Assembly (NCBI RefSeq): GCF_000340215.1 | Contig: NW_006921532.1 | Span: forward strand, 10,183,894 to 10,247,893 | DNA length: 64,000 bases | Source: Pseudocercospora fijiensis CIRAD86 | Taxonomy: Eukaryota; Ascomycota; Dothideomycetes; Mycosphaerellales; Mycosphaerellaceae | Direction: 5' to 3' | Shown here: in pieces, positions 22,081 to 33,866 of the stretch | Position numbering within the stretch: position 1 is the first letter of the stretch | Layout of the letters: each line of letters begins with the position of its first letter | The notes under the pieces: generated by a model | Databases searched by the model: none | What the model was told of the DNA's origin: nothing | The model's input: only the letters and a program-made list of their open reading frames with translations | Position numbers and translations under genes: made by a program

Positions 22081-25000
22081 AGATTATCGATATCGTACTA
22101 AACGTTGTACGCGTAACCGTAGCTACGCTACTTAACTAGATACTGCGTCTTGCCTCTAGAGACTCTACGTCCGAGGAGCTTTTCAATCTCGTAATGTAGC
22201 GCTTTTAGGTATAGGTAGTCGTTATCGAAGGGTGCTTTATCTACTAGGCCTAGCTCTAGCATCTCTCGGTCGTATAGGTTACGGCCCTTAGGGTATAGTT
22301 CTAGCTGCGAAACTGAGATTACCGGGTAGATACGCATTACTAGGGGGAGATCGAGCTCGTACGCGAGGTTGCTAACTAGGCGTAGCACCTTAAATAGTCT
22401 AGTACGCTATACGGAGAGCTTGCGATTAGAGTTCCCTAGTAGGCGGTATCCCTTATATAGCTTAAGCAGTACCTTCTAGCCCGTCTTAAAGGAAATAGGG
22501 CGATGCTTGCGGTCGTATCGGTCCTTTATTATTGCTACCGCCTACGCGAGAGAGTCTATAGCCTAATCGCGTACCTCCTATTTTAATACTAAGTAGTCCT
22601 TAGTAGGGAGCTCGGTAAGGGGGTTTAGCGCGTCTAAGTTAGTCTTGAATCCTTAAATTAGAATATTAGGTACCTCTCTAGTCGAGGCGTTTCTAGCGTT
22701 GTTAAGCTCGGCCTAGATATACGGAAGTGCGTCCGTCTAATTAGCGTCCGGATAATTAGAGGTGAAGAATCGTAGTACGATCTCTACGGTCTAATTAGTT
22801 CGCTTAGACTAGCCGTCCGACTAAGGGTAGTACGCTGTCGTTGCGAAGAACCTCGTACCTAACTTCTTAAAGGCTGCTTTTATAAAATTACTAAGCTAAA
22901 TAGGGTCCCGGTCGCCGATTATAATAGCCGGAAGGTTGCGCTCTATTTCGATATGTCCTTAGATCTAATCGCTGCCGTGCTGCTACGCCGTCTACGTTAA
23001 TTTGCACTTACGTAGCATAACGCGCTTAGAGTACTTATACGTCTTAGTAAGGAAACTATCGTAGCTATCCTTGTCGGGTAGCAGGCCGTAAACCTAGTCC
23101 GTAGTAATAGCGTACTATAGAATAGGCTAACATTTAATCGGCTGTAATTCGCCGTATAGAGGATAGCGGAGCGTCTAGTTTAGGATGTATTCGGAGTAAT
23201 AAGCGATGTACTTAGAGACCTCGCGTCCGAGCCGGCGTATATAGAAACTAGCGTATAAGCGAGCGTAAGTGCGGTAATAACCTACGTAGTAATAATAATC
23301 GTAGGCTATCTAGAAGACCTCCTTATATAAGGAGCGGGGGATGTATAGTCTCTCTCTACCGTCGGTATCGTCCTTAAAATAGATAAGGTCGTCGCGTAAG
23401 AAAAAACAAAGTCCTAATAGGCTCGACTCGGCCTCGCCTATAATGTTAGCTTCCTTATAATTAGGGCTATCGTTAGCGTCTAAGGTCCTCTTAGCGGCGG
23501 CTCGTAGGCGGCGTTCTTCTACGGCGTTTAGCTAAGCTAGGATTACGGACTAATAGGGGTCCTTAGCATATCCCGCCTTTAAGTCGTCCTTAAATTCGGT
23601 AGCGAGTTCTACGAGTACGGAGTAGAAAACTATAGGCTCGTTAGAGGTATACGTTCGGCCGGAGTGCTCGTCGATTATAGTAGCGTAAAAGTAAATCGCA
23701 CCCTCGCTTTCGTATAGGTATATATAGTACGCGTCGATTATATTATTCGTAGGCGCCGGATCGTCGTATGCTAGGGGATCTAGTGTATCGTATGCCTAAT
23801 CTGCCGCTCGGTCGAGGTCCGCTACGAGCCTACTTAAGGCGTCCGGTATTCTATAGAGGCGTCCTAGGCGGTAGTGTACCTTAAGCTTAGGATACTAAGA
23901 GAGGTACTAACTAGCCCGCACTAGACGGAGGTTAAGCTTGTCCGTAGACGTAGTCGTCGCTAGGCTCGCTACCGTAGTAATGCCTAGGGCCGCAATGTAG
24001 TCGGAAAACACATATACCGGCTTGCGTGCCGCCTATAGGATTATTCGTACCTTCCGTACTGTTTAGACTAGTCCGCCAACCTTAAGCTCGGTAGCTAGGT
24101 ACCGCTTTTCTACGTCCGTAAGGGCTTTGCTAAGGTATATAATAACTTGTACCTAATCTGCCGGGAAGCGTGCAGCCTTGCTATTCTCGATAGTCGGCTC
24201 TAGATCTCCCTTAACGTAGTACACTACCGCTACGAATCCTCCTATATAGGCGTCTAGGTCGATATATATAGGGCGATTAGGGTCCGCGTAATAGGAGAAC
24301 TTAATATCGCGGTATATCTGCCTTAGGATATTAAAGGCCTTATGCTCGGTTTCTAGTGCCTCGTCTACGTCGAAGGCTAGGGTCCTAGCTACGTAGCGCT
24401 TTCGCTTATTGCCCTTATTAGCTAGGCTAAAGCGCAAGAGCTCTTTCTTGCGGTTCTCGAATAGCATCGTAATCGTAGAGTAGTATAGAATATGCTATCG
24501 TTGCTATCTAGTAAGCCCTAAGTAAAATTCGATGTCCTTTAGGGTCGTAGGGAATTTCAAGTCTAGGATAGCCTAGACCTTTTCCTTATAAGTAGTGTAT
24601 CCTAGTCCTAACACTCGTTGGCCTAAAAGCTTCGTAGATAGATACGCGAGGAACGACTTATGCGGTGCGATACTAATGTTCTTGCCTGCTAGGTACTCGA
24701 ATACCGCGTTTAGATACTATAGGTACTCTTCGAAGGTACGGGAGTAGATAACAATGTCGTCGATATACGCGCGGCAGTAGGATTTGTGTTACTTAAGTAT
24801 CTTATTAAGCTAGCGCTAGATATGTTGTACGCTGTTCGAGAAACCTATAATAGCTATATATATCTATTCCTAGCCGCGGTAGCTATTAATCGCAAATTTG
24901 CTACGGTCCTTCTCGGCTACTGCCTATTAATAGAAAAACGATACTGCGTCCACCGTTATAATATAAGTCGAGCCGCGTAGTGCCTTAATAATGTCCTCTT

Positions 25001-26600
25001 ATCTAGGGAGCGGGTAAGAATCCTTAACTATAATTTTGTTTAGGCCTCTAATATCTACGACCGTACGTCCCTTACGGACTAGCTTGCTATCTACTATAGT
25101 CGTCTTCTAGACTACGAAAACTAGGAACCCGAACTAAGTAGGCTTAGTAGTAAAGGATATCTTTCCTTATACGTATAGAGGGTCGAAGGTCTTATTTACG
25201 ACCTCTTCGTCGGGGCCGTAGAGTAGGTACGCTACCGTAGGGACTTTGTTATTTTCGTAGCCTAGCTTTAGCGTAACCTCTAGGAAATCGGACTTAGGGA
25301 TGTCTACCGTAGTGCCCTTGTCCCTCTATAGGTCCTCGTGCTTCTTTACTACGGCCTCGATGCGTTATACCTGCTCCTTAGTACTATACGCTATTACTCT
25401 ATTAAAAAGCTGCCTCTCCTTCGTAGGGTTCGGTAGGTCCGGTAGCGGAAGGCCGGCTACGGCGTACTCTTCGAGCGCTATATAGTAGCAGCTATAGTAG
25501 TCGCACTCGCGTATATACCCTATCTTTGTATATTGTAGTAGAGTCTGTAGCTAATCTATATCGTTACGGACCTATACGAAATTTACTACGGCGTCTACGA
25601 CGGCGGCGTAGATAGTTAGGGCTTTGTTCTTAAGCTCCTAGTTTTGCGGGTAGAATGCTACGTCTCGATCTGCTAGAAGGTCTATTCTAAACTAGATAGG
25701 CACTAAGGTTATAGTCTGCGGTACTAGAACGACGTTCTTATCGCCGGAGTATATAACCGTACGGAACTTAACGTAATCTTTGCGGCCTACTAGTAGGGGA
25801 ATCTTCGCTTTTTTATAAGAATTAATCGTCGCGGTACGGTATAGTATATCAATTTTAATGCCCTTCGGGCCGATAATGTCTATCGCTATAAGGAACTTAG
25901 CGCTAAGCTTCTTAACGACGTGTACCTTATGCCGTATATAGGCGATAACCTTAGAGCCCTTAACGATTCCCGGTACCTAAAAATCGAGGTCTATGTACTC
26001 CGTAATGTCCGTTAATCCTACGCCTTTAACCTTAAGTAGGGCTACTAGACGCTTACGCTCGATGTCTAGGCGCGTCTAGCGTAGGAAGGCTTCGTCGATA
26101 AGTAATACGGTAGCGCTAGTATTTAGGCAAACCGCGTATTCCGTGCCGTCCTTCTATAGGCGCACGACTATACGTAGATAATAATAGCTTCGAAACGCGT
26201 ATCCTCCCTTAACCTTTAGCAATATAGCGGACTTAATAAGCCTAGCGTCCTCCTCTACGCTATCCTTCTTAGGCGTTAGCTCCGTAGCGTGCTTAGTACG
26301 CCTATAGTCCTATAAGAGATTATTGCTATCGAACTTCGCGCTACAATTTGAGTATAAGAACTTTAAAGGCCGTATTGTAGCGAAGGGTTCTATAGCTAGA
26401 GGAAGGTGCTTGCCGATATATAGGGAAAAGGGCGATAGTAGCGGAACTTCGCTATAGTATACTAATACGGAGTCCTAAGAAGAGGCGTTATTATCTACGT
26501 CGTCTAATCTATAGTAGATGTCTACCTAGTCGTTAAAGTACGCTAGTACGGAGTGCGGGCTTACTAGCCTCGCCGAGTAGCGTAAGCTAGATCGTAGGCG
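22080..26600 (-). pseudogene. E1 pol: protease, RT, RNase H, integrase, chromodomain (RIP-degraded)
   Basis: The minus strand, read through TAGs, gives a protease active-site block NTSATVLLID (26,115-26,123 encodes the triad; Asp changed to Asn); RT blocks VVDIRGLNKIIVKDSYPLP and GYSNS-like I-I-G-F-S-N-S-V-Q, and the polymerase box AYIDDIVIYS (24,756-24,767 is YIDD, intact); RNase H in the open segment 24,153-24,467; integrase about 22,500-23,900; and a chromodomain after it (MRIYPVISVSQLE, then HYEIEKLLGRRVSRGKTQYLVK, followed by TAG where Trp is expected; 22,128-22,388). This order defines a Ty3/gypsy chromovirus. It is disabled by dozens of TAG codons. Confidence 0.85.
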
Positions 26601-29600
26601 TAAGTATAAGCGCGGCTATAGGGTAGATATAGGCTCTTCGACTAGAGGCTCCGGTGCCTACTTATTAGCGTAATAGTTACGCGGGGCCTTATTACCTTAG
26701 CGGCCGCGTTCTTACTAACCCTAGGTGTCGCGTATGTCGTTTCGCGTACCCCTATCTTGTCGTCGTCTACGATTAGCATTCTTGCTACCGCGTACTTCGT
26801 AGCCCCGATTATTATTACGTAGCTCTACCCGATTGTTACGGTTAGAAACGTACTCTTTTTAGCGTCCCTCCCCCGCTAGGGCTTACCTATCGTTTCCTTA
26901 ATCCCGGCGCTAATACTAGTTTTAATTAGTATAGCTACTATTTCTAGGGCGCTTATTGCCGTAGCCGCCGGCGTAACCGCGACTTAAATTGTCGCGATAT
27001 CCGCGTACTACTACGGCGTACCGATCGTCGAACCTACTAGCGTAACCGCGACTAGAAGTATCGCGATACGCGCCCGAAGAATCGGCGTACCGGTCGCTAT
27101 TGCGAGCGTTTCGGTATTATAACTTACCGTTATATCTATTGCGGCCTCGTACTATACCGTAGCTATCGGACTATATATATCTACGGCACTATGCTTTATA
27201 CTTGTCTTTAACGGCTCGTATAAAAGTGTGAATCGTATCGCTTAGTAAAGGCTTATCGAGCTTGTCCTATAGGCGGGGCTCGAATCGTAACTATGCCTAG
27301 TAGAGAAGGGCGTACGGTCTATTAGGGTCTGTCTCGAGACCTGCCTTACGTACGTAGCGGATACAGTTTATAATGAATTACTAGGGTGCTCTACGGTTGC
27401 GTACGTCCTATACCGTATAGGATTCGGCGTATAGCTTGTCCTAGGCCTCGACGATAGATCTACTAAACTTGTCCCTTAATGCCTTATACTAGCGCTTAAT
27501 GCCCTCTCCTCCGCGGATAGTATCGCGGTTATTGCTTATTAGCTCGTAGATAAACTATTACTATACGGCTCTACGTAGGCACTTCGTAAGCTAAGTACGC
27601 ACTATACGGACGTAATTAACCGCCGCGTAGTCGCAAGCTGCGTCTAAGAACAGGTATACTAAGGTAAATGTAACCTTATTGCCGTACGTATAGATGTCCT
27701 AGCTATCTAAGTCCGCGTATAGGGCGTCGGGGTAGAAGTACCCGATGTCTGTCGGGTCGAACCTCTCTAAGCGCTAAGAACGCTACGGGCTATAATAGGG
27801 TAAGCGGCTAAACTAAAAGTTATCGATATAGTACGGGTTAAAGCGGTAACCTCGAGGGCTAAAGTTCCCGCCTTAGGTACTAGAATTACCTAGGCTCGGG
27901 CTTAGAGGCCCTCCGCTAGCCGCACCGCCTTAGCTATAGCGGCGTTGTCTAGCTTCGGCGTTGCGTGTCACGTTACGGCGTAACTAATAAGGCTAGGCCT
28001 CGACTAGGTTAGGTAGTAGGGCTAATAGAACTTATTTATACGGAACCTGTTTATTCAAACCTGTACGCGCGAGGCGCTTAGCTCTTCTAGTGTCTAGCCT
28101 ATCTTATACTAAGCTCGAAGGGATACTCTAGCGTAATTAGTCGATCTTATCCCGGATCTCGTCCCTAAGCTATTAGGTCTATATAACTTATTAATTTGAT
28201 AGTTGTCTAAACAGCTAGCGTATCTCGTTACGTAGGACGGCTAGATTAGCGGCATTTAGGATTTCGCCGTTAGCGTCTTTAGCGGCCGCGTTAGCGCTAG
28301 CGGCGTTCTAGTTCTCGCGTACTAGAACTTCGCGTAGCGCGCCTTCTCGTAGGCATTGAGGCTAGGGATTGTCGTAAGCTAGCTGCTTGCCGTTTCGCTA
28401 GTTTTAGGAGGATAGTCCCGCGCTAGCATTGCGTATACGCTAGCGGTCCGCGACTAGACGTCTAGCCTCCGTGCCTAGGAAAGCGTCGACTAACCTATTA
28501 CAGCGCTATATCTACTATCGAGAAGGTAGGTCTCGCTCGATACTAGGTTCTACGTATACTAAGTCCGTACGCTAGAATTCTAGGTCTATATTTTAGGACA
28601 TGTCGGCTGTGTCTTTAGTAGAAGCGGGTAGGATTAACGGCTCTTATTATCGGGGTCCTTACTACTATATCTCGGGACCTCGATACTAGAGCGTAGGACC
28701 TAATAGAGAGGACTCTTAGTAAGGCTTAGTACCTAATAAAAGGGACTCTAGACTGCTCGTAGCCGGAAGCTCCTACTGCTCGGGCTTAGGGCTCTATTGC
28801 TCCGGAGCTTACTAATCGGGACTCCGCTACTCCGTATCCTAGTACTCGGGCTTAGGACCGTATTGCTTAGGACCTTGCTATTTAGGACTCTGCTATTCAG
28901 GGCCGACTAAAACCGGTAAGGACAGATTAGGACTACTCGGGACTAACAGCTCTAAGGTACTAAGTTCTCGTAGGCCTAGAGGAAACACAATCGGTAAGGA
29001 CCTATAACGTATATGCGTAACTCGTCGTATACTAGCTACTAAAATGGTCCGACGGCGACGTAGCTATAGGCTAGTATCCGGACTTAGACTTGTAGGCACT
29101 ACTGTGTCTAGTAACGGCGGTACTAGCTCTAGAGTAGGGGCCGCTAAGTCGTTAGGTCCTATCGTGTCTAAAACTGTAAGTTCGTTACGGAGAGCAAGCA
29201 GCGTCTTCGCTACTACCGTAACTAAAGAGCGGTTAACTACCTAATCCTAAGGGAAACTAAGGGTAGTACCGCCTCTAGTATCCGAGAGTTTTCGTAGTAT
29301 GTATTCTTCTAGGGGCTAATAATACGTAGTAATTTTCGTAACGACTGCTATAAGCTAGTCTCTTTGCTTCTAGTATACTAACTTAGCGTAACCGGCGTTA
29401 GCTAAGAACTCCTTAAAGCAAAAAGCGATATTTAACGAGTAGGCGTCTAAATCGGGGCGTGCGGAAGCTAGCGTATTTATAGAATAAGCGTAGGCTTAGT
29501 AATCTTATAAAAATGTAGGATAAGTATAGAGTTAAGGAACTAGACTAAAGTCGGGAAACTGTTAGGGTGCTTATAGGCTCTTGCCTCGACCGGTGCCCGC

Positions 29601-29850
29601 TTCGGTAGGTGCTAGTATAGAGTAAACAAACCTAGATAAGGAAGGCGGGCCGCCTAGTCTAGCGATTAGAGGGCTATAGGGCGCCGTCGATTAGAGGGCT
29701 ATCGGTGTATAGCTGTATATATACGGAAGATAATATACGGAATTTAGAGGACTATCGTAATCGTCTCTATATCGAGCGTAGGTAGTTATTATAGTTAGGT
29801 AGGTAGGTCGGTGCCGCTAGTACGGGACCTCGCAGTCGCGTTTTTTAGTT
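26600..29850 (-). pseudogene. E1 gag region, degraded
   Basis: On the minus strand a retrotransposon-gag helical block is readable (about 27,200-27,750, with DAACDYAAVNYVRIVRTW and DTIRGGEGIKRWYKALRD), followed by an Arg/Gly/Tyr/Asn-rich nucleic-acid-binding tail (about 26,650-27,150). Upstream to about 29,850 the frame is low-complexity and rich in Pro/Ser/Gln-derived TAGs (28,600-28,900), so the polyprotein N-terminus is long or there is a separate leader gene. I find no clear CCHC knuckle. The frame junction with pol could not be fixed. Confidence 0.5.
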
Positions 29851-29926
29851 TTTTAAGGTGCCCGTTCGTCTAGTACTCGGATACTGTTTAAACGGATTTG
29901 GATCTAACTAAAGCGAAGCTACTAAT

Positions 29927-30034
29927 TGTTACGCGAGGGACGATTAGTAGTCAGGCAATAGTATAGTATTAGTAAGAGTATCTACGGTCCTGCGGAAGTA
30001 TATATAGGCCCGGCGTTCCGTGCCTGCCGTAACA
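29927..30034 (-). repeat. 5' LTR of E1 (108 bp)
   Basis: Starts TGTTACGCGAGGG and ends CCGTAACA, so the 6-bp TGTTAC/GTAACA inverted termini are intact. It is flanked by GCTAC at 30,035. A TATA-like ATATATAGG lies inside (about 30,000). It is among the least mutated stretches of the block. Confidence 0.9.
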
Positions 30035-30039
30035 GCTAC
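30035..30039. repeat. Right target-site duplication of E1 (GCTAC)
   Basis: Identical to 16,583-16,587; together they show that E1 integrated into the Helitron. Confidence 0.85.
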
Positions 30040-31150
30040 TATAAATTACCGATACGAGGAGCGACCGTAATATTGCGATCGGGAGGTATAGGGCTTAGGG
30101 CTAAGCTCGGATTGATGCTTAAAGGCGGAGTCGGCGTCGACTAAATACTAATCGGAGGGTTAGAGAGAGCAGGCGTTAATAATAGCCGACTACTACCGAT
30201 CCGACTTCCTTTACACTTTAAAGGTGTCTCTTACTTAGTATCTAGCTTTCTCTTACCCTTGTTCTTGCTTATAGTAGTCTATGCTCGGTATTTCGAATAG
30301 GTCTTTAGCTTCCTATTGCCTTTTATAAAGCATCGCCGCTTCTTCTAATAACCGCAATTAGTATAGGTATCTATCTCGCCCTTATAATCGTTATTAACCT
30401 TACTATTACTATCCTCCCCTATATTAATACAGTCTACTAGAACGTTTTTCTTCGGAGGCCTACCGCTACTACTACTAGGGGGTCCGCCGCTAGTTGCTAC
30501 TACAGAACGAGTGCGTATTATTATACGTATACTCTAAACCTAATTAAGGCGAGTATAAGTGTCGGTAAGAGCGGAAATAAGCTAGTTGTATGCCTGCTCG
30601 TCGCTAAGGTTAACTGTCTAGATCTACTCTTTCAATTCTACTAGTTTAGCGTTTAAGCGTGCTTCTAGCTTCTTAAGCATAATATCGAGTGTACGTCGGA
30701 AGTTGCGACCGACGAAGTTCTTACTAGCGAGTAGCTTCGACTGCTCGCATATAGTCTATTTAAGCTAGCGATAGCCGCGAATGTATAGCTTCCGGTCGCG
30801 GCTAGAATGTCCGTAAAGCGCGTAGCTAGTACGATCGGCTTATAGAGGCGGCTTAAGTAACATACTCGAGGGTACGACCGTCTTAATACGATGCGATTAT
30901 AGCTCGTATAGGGCGTCGTATAGGGCGATTTGATAGAGAGCGATCGAGTGTTAGCCGATTTAGTAGTATATAGTATCGCGACAGGGGCGATAAATATCGA
31001 AGCGTATAGAAAGGAGTACGAGAAGGAGAAGAAGAAGCTCTAGCTGTCTATTTGTTTCTAGAACCTCGCACTATACTAATTTAGGAATAGAAGTAGGGCG
31101 CGGCTTCTTATATGTAAATATACGGACTCTAGTAAAGTACTATACCTATC
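30040..31150 (-). mobile_element. Helitron, 5' portion of the RepHel gene
   Basis: It continues the Helitron after E1. The minus strand reads a Cys-rich block at about 30,310-30,375 (NCGY-TAG-KKRRCFIKGNRKLKTYSKYRA; in the original the two Tyr before Ser/Arg were probably Cys, TGC to TAC), like the C-x2-C...C-x2-C fingers at the N-terminus of many fungal Helitron proteins. It also shows a helical LMLKKLEARLNAKLVELKE-like coiled segment (about 30,630-30,690). The 5' end beyond about 31,150 is not resolved. Confidence 0.6.
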
Positions 31151-31220
31151 CGCTTGCTAATTAACTATATACCTTATCGTATCTTTGTAAGCGCTATCGA
31201 TATCCGTATTACTTTTACTA

Positions 31221-31540
31221 GCGTTAGCGTTCCGGACAAGTTGAACACTCGCTAAGGCTCGGTCTTAACTTGCCCTCTACTTTAGTACCCTTATTCATCC
31301 GACGTTAGTATTCCGGACAAGTTAAATACTCGCTAAGGCTCGGTCTCAACTTGCCCTCTACTTTAGTACCCTTATTTATCCGACGTTAGCGTTCCGGACA
31401 AGTTGAACACTCGCTAAGGCTCGGTCTTAACTTGCCCTCTACTTTAGTACCCTTATTCGTCCGACGTTAGCGTTCCGGACAAGTTAAACACTCGCTAAGG
31501 CTCGGTCTTAACTTGCCCTCTACTTTAGTACCCTTCTTTT
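31221..31540. repeat. 81-bp tandem repeat, four copies
   Basis: Units are phased by TTCCGGACAAGTT at 31,230, 31,311, 31,392 and 31,473, exactly 81 bp apart. Each contains CTCGCTAAGGCTCGGTC and AACTTGCCCTCTACTTTAG. Copies differ mainly by C/T and G/A (GAACAC or AAACAC or AAATAC). It lies just upstream of the Helitron's 5' part; it may be the Helitron subterminal region or belong to the following sequence. Confidence 0.9.
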
Positions 31541-32512
31541 ACTAGCCTTGTCGCTTAGGGCAGAGGGGATAGTCGGCACGCCTCCTAAACCCCCTATACC
31601 TACCGCTTTAGTATCCGCATCTTGCTAACGTTAGTCTCCTAGCTAAAAGGAAGCTGTTCTCGGAGCCTAAGGCAGCCGTCGTTATCGTATTAATTACTTT
31701 TGCTAGCGTGGTTTTGCTAGAAATGCGCTTAATCGACTTAACTATATCGGCTTCGGAGGTGCTAGTTTAGTGCGTAGCGATGTTAATGTCGATACTAACT
31801 TAATGTCGATAATATAGCTTCTAGATACGGAATTAAACCCTTAACTAGTATAGTGCTTAAACCTTACCTACCTACCTGCTATCTTTCCTTCTAACTAAGC
31901 TATTACTGTAGGCAGCAGTAATAAGGGTATATTAGCTTACGAGAATAGACGACTATTAACTAATAACAATCGACTATAACGAAGCGTATACCTAGCTACA
32001 ACCGGGTATTAGAGTTGTAGTAATCCTTTACGCCTAGTTATCGAGTTACGTAGGGAACCTAAGGGATTTAGGCTATTTAATGGTCTTTTCTAAGGCAGCT
32101 AGCAGCCTAATAAACTAGTAGAGGTAACTGCCTATTGTCTAAACCTAAAGAAATTAGTTCTCCGGGACAGGTTTTCTATAGCGGCACTTCTTCGGAAGTG
32201 TATAAGGTCGAAGTCTAGTAGGCATATTCACTTAGTTGATTCGTAACGTGTCTTAAAGGGTCAAAAGCTCGAGGTTTATATCGTATCCGCAAGAGTAACT
32301 CCGGGTATTGCCCGTCTATAGTTTTTTGCCCTTTAGTATTCTTCTTTTTTTTTACTAAGTCCTTTATTGCTCTATGTCCTTTATTGTATATCCTTGCTCT
32401 TCCTACATTGCGCTTTTACTGTTAAAGGTCGCTATAGATAATGGTTTGTTTTGCTATAGAAGGTCGCTATAGGTTTAGGTAGGTAGGGGTAGCATATTGC
32501 TGTTTTTTTATC

Positions 32513-32601
32513 GCATTGTGCTATTAGCGCATTGTGCTGTTAGCGTATTATGCTATTAGCGTATTATGCTATTGGCGCATTATGCTATTAGCGCATTGTA
32601 G
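32513..32601. repeat. 16-bp tandem repeat
   Basis: About 5.5 copies of GCATTGTGCTATTAGC, with variants GTATTATGCTATTAGC that are the C-to-T/G-to-A versions of the same unit. Fresh and mutated units alternate. Confidence 0.85.
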
Positions 32602-32643
32602 GATCTTCTTTTTAACTATCTCTTCTTAGTATAATCTTCTCTT

Positions 32644-32695
32644 CGGTACGTGCATTCGGTGCGTGCTTTCGGTGCGTACTTTCGGCGTGCTTTCG
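32644..32695. repeat. Short GTGCGTGC/TTTCGG repeat
   Basis: Three to four imperfect copies of a 12-13-bp unit TTCGGTGCGTGCT follow shortly after the 16-bp repeat. TG dinucleotides are kept. Confidence 0.6.
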
Positions 32696-33024
32696 ACGAC
32701 CTTCCGTATATGCGTATGCGTGTACGTATACGAGACATATAGGGATAGTAGTAGTGCTGCTATTATAGTTGCAGTAAAGTTAGAGCGGCACGTAACCTTT
32801 CTTTTTGATTTCTACTAATCAGATCGCGCGCTAAGATTTATATAGGGAGCCTTTTTACTAATTGAACCCTCGCGATACGCACCTATAAGCAGGTGCTATA
32901 TACTCCTTCTAAGTACGAGTCTGATTGTTATTTCGCGCTCGCGTAAGGCTAAAACAGACACCTTCTATAACACTCGTCGCAAGCTCCTCGGTTGCTCTAG
33001 GTGCCTGTTTTTTAGCCTCCCGCT

Positions 33025-33412
33025 TCGCTAGAATTAGTTGTCTACGCTATATAGTATATCGATAGCGACCTAAAGCGCACCTAGGATAACTATTTTAACT
33101 CCCTTAATAATCAGACCGCTATTTAGTAGCAAACCTACAAAACTATTATACTAGACACCCTTAGAAACCCTATACTAAGGCAATAATACGCTTAGGACTA
33201 GTACCTTCGAGCTAAGTAAAAGACTAATTAATCGGCTCGCTTATTCGAGGCCCGTTTAAAGACCCTTAAAGACGACCTTCCAGCTAAGACTAATTCTATA
33301 TAGATCTCCGAGATACGCCTAGAACTTAGGTAGGAGCTTATTCTCGAATTAGACCGCCGTCGTATATTTAAATAGGCTAACCTAACACGCATTTAATTTA
33401 TAGTCGAGATAG
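33025..33412 (+). mobile_element. G2: gag fragment of a G-family element, target of G3
   Basis: It contains the mid-gag block (SDLKRT-TAG-DNYFNSLNNQTAI, ARLFEARLKTLKDDLPAKTN, then EL-LELDRRR and RIQFMVE as read through TAG). It ends abruptly at the start of the G3 LTR (TATTAGAGCTAAAGAGG at 33,413). Its 5' part is missing at about 33,020. It is therefore an older copy interrupted by G3. Confidence 0.7.
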
Positions 33413-33700
33413 TATTAGAGCTAAAGAGGCTATACGTAATTAGCATGTAATTAGGCCGAGTAAAGCTAGGGTCTTAGTACCTTAGGCAGGGCTTAGCGCT
33501 TAGCGTTAGGCTAACTAGCCTACCTTCCTCCCTCTCCTTTTAGATCTCTATCGAATACTATGCTAGTTCACTACTACCCTATCTACCTGCTAATATAACC
33601 CTTCTTATATAGTATTCGATCTACCCTTTAAGGGTAGTAGCTAGATAGTCCTTATTTTAAGCTTTTAGCGGTATAGCTACAAACAAGACTAATCTAACTA
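33413..33700 (+). repeat. LTR of G3 (~288 bp)
   Basis: From TATTAGAGCTAAAGAGG (TGTTAG-type start) to the family junction TATATTACGCC. The same ~288-bp interval separates these marks in G1, G6 and G7, supporting it as the LTR. The exact 3' edge and the tRNA primer site are not resolved. Confidence 0.6.
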
Positions 33701-33866
33701 TATTACGCCTAAAGAACGGAACCTACACGTACTATTCTATCGAAACAACCGTACCAATTATTAAGCAAGGCCTTCTACACGGCCTATTATACTAAGTTAA
33801 GCATACTAGACCGATATCTACTAATTCCGCTATATCCGTATCTTAGGGGCTAATAATATATTATTA

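Larger units (their letters stand above)
16588..30034 (-). mobile_element. E1: complete 13,447-bp Ty3/gypsy chromovirus with extra 3' coding region
   Basis: Bounded by two 108-bp LTRs (16,588-16,695 and 29,927-30,034) and a GCTAC target duplication. On the minus strand the order is 5' LTR (right), gag, protease, reverse transcriptase, RNase H, integrase with chromodomain, a ~5-kb unassigned coding-like region, polypurine tract, 3' LTR (left). Typical fungal chromoviruses are 5-8 kb, so this is unusually long, and its LTRs are unusually short. It sits inside the Helitron. The two LTRs differ mainly at C/T or G/A sites, the left one being more mutated. Confidence 0.85.
31541..33024. other. Unassigned repeat-block sequence with a less-mutated patch
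   Basis: No reading frame is recognisable. From about 32,300 to 33,000 TG and CA occur far more often than elsewhere in the block (GCATTGTGCTATTAGC repeats, TTCGGTGCGTGC repeats, TATGCGTATGCGTGTACG at about 32,708), together with homopolymer T runs. It could be single-copy spacer DNA caught between elements, or the end of a younger element. Confidence 0.4.

Noticed and set aside
31221..31540. CRISPR-like array
   Set aside because: Whole 81-bp units are repeated without unique spacers, and the DNA is eukaryotic.
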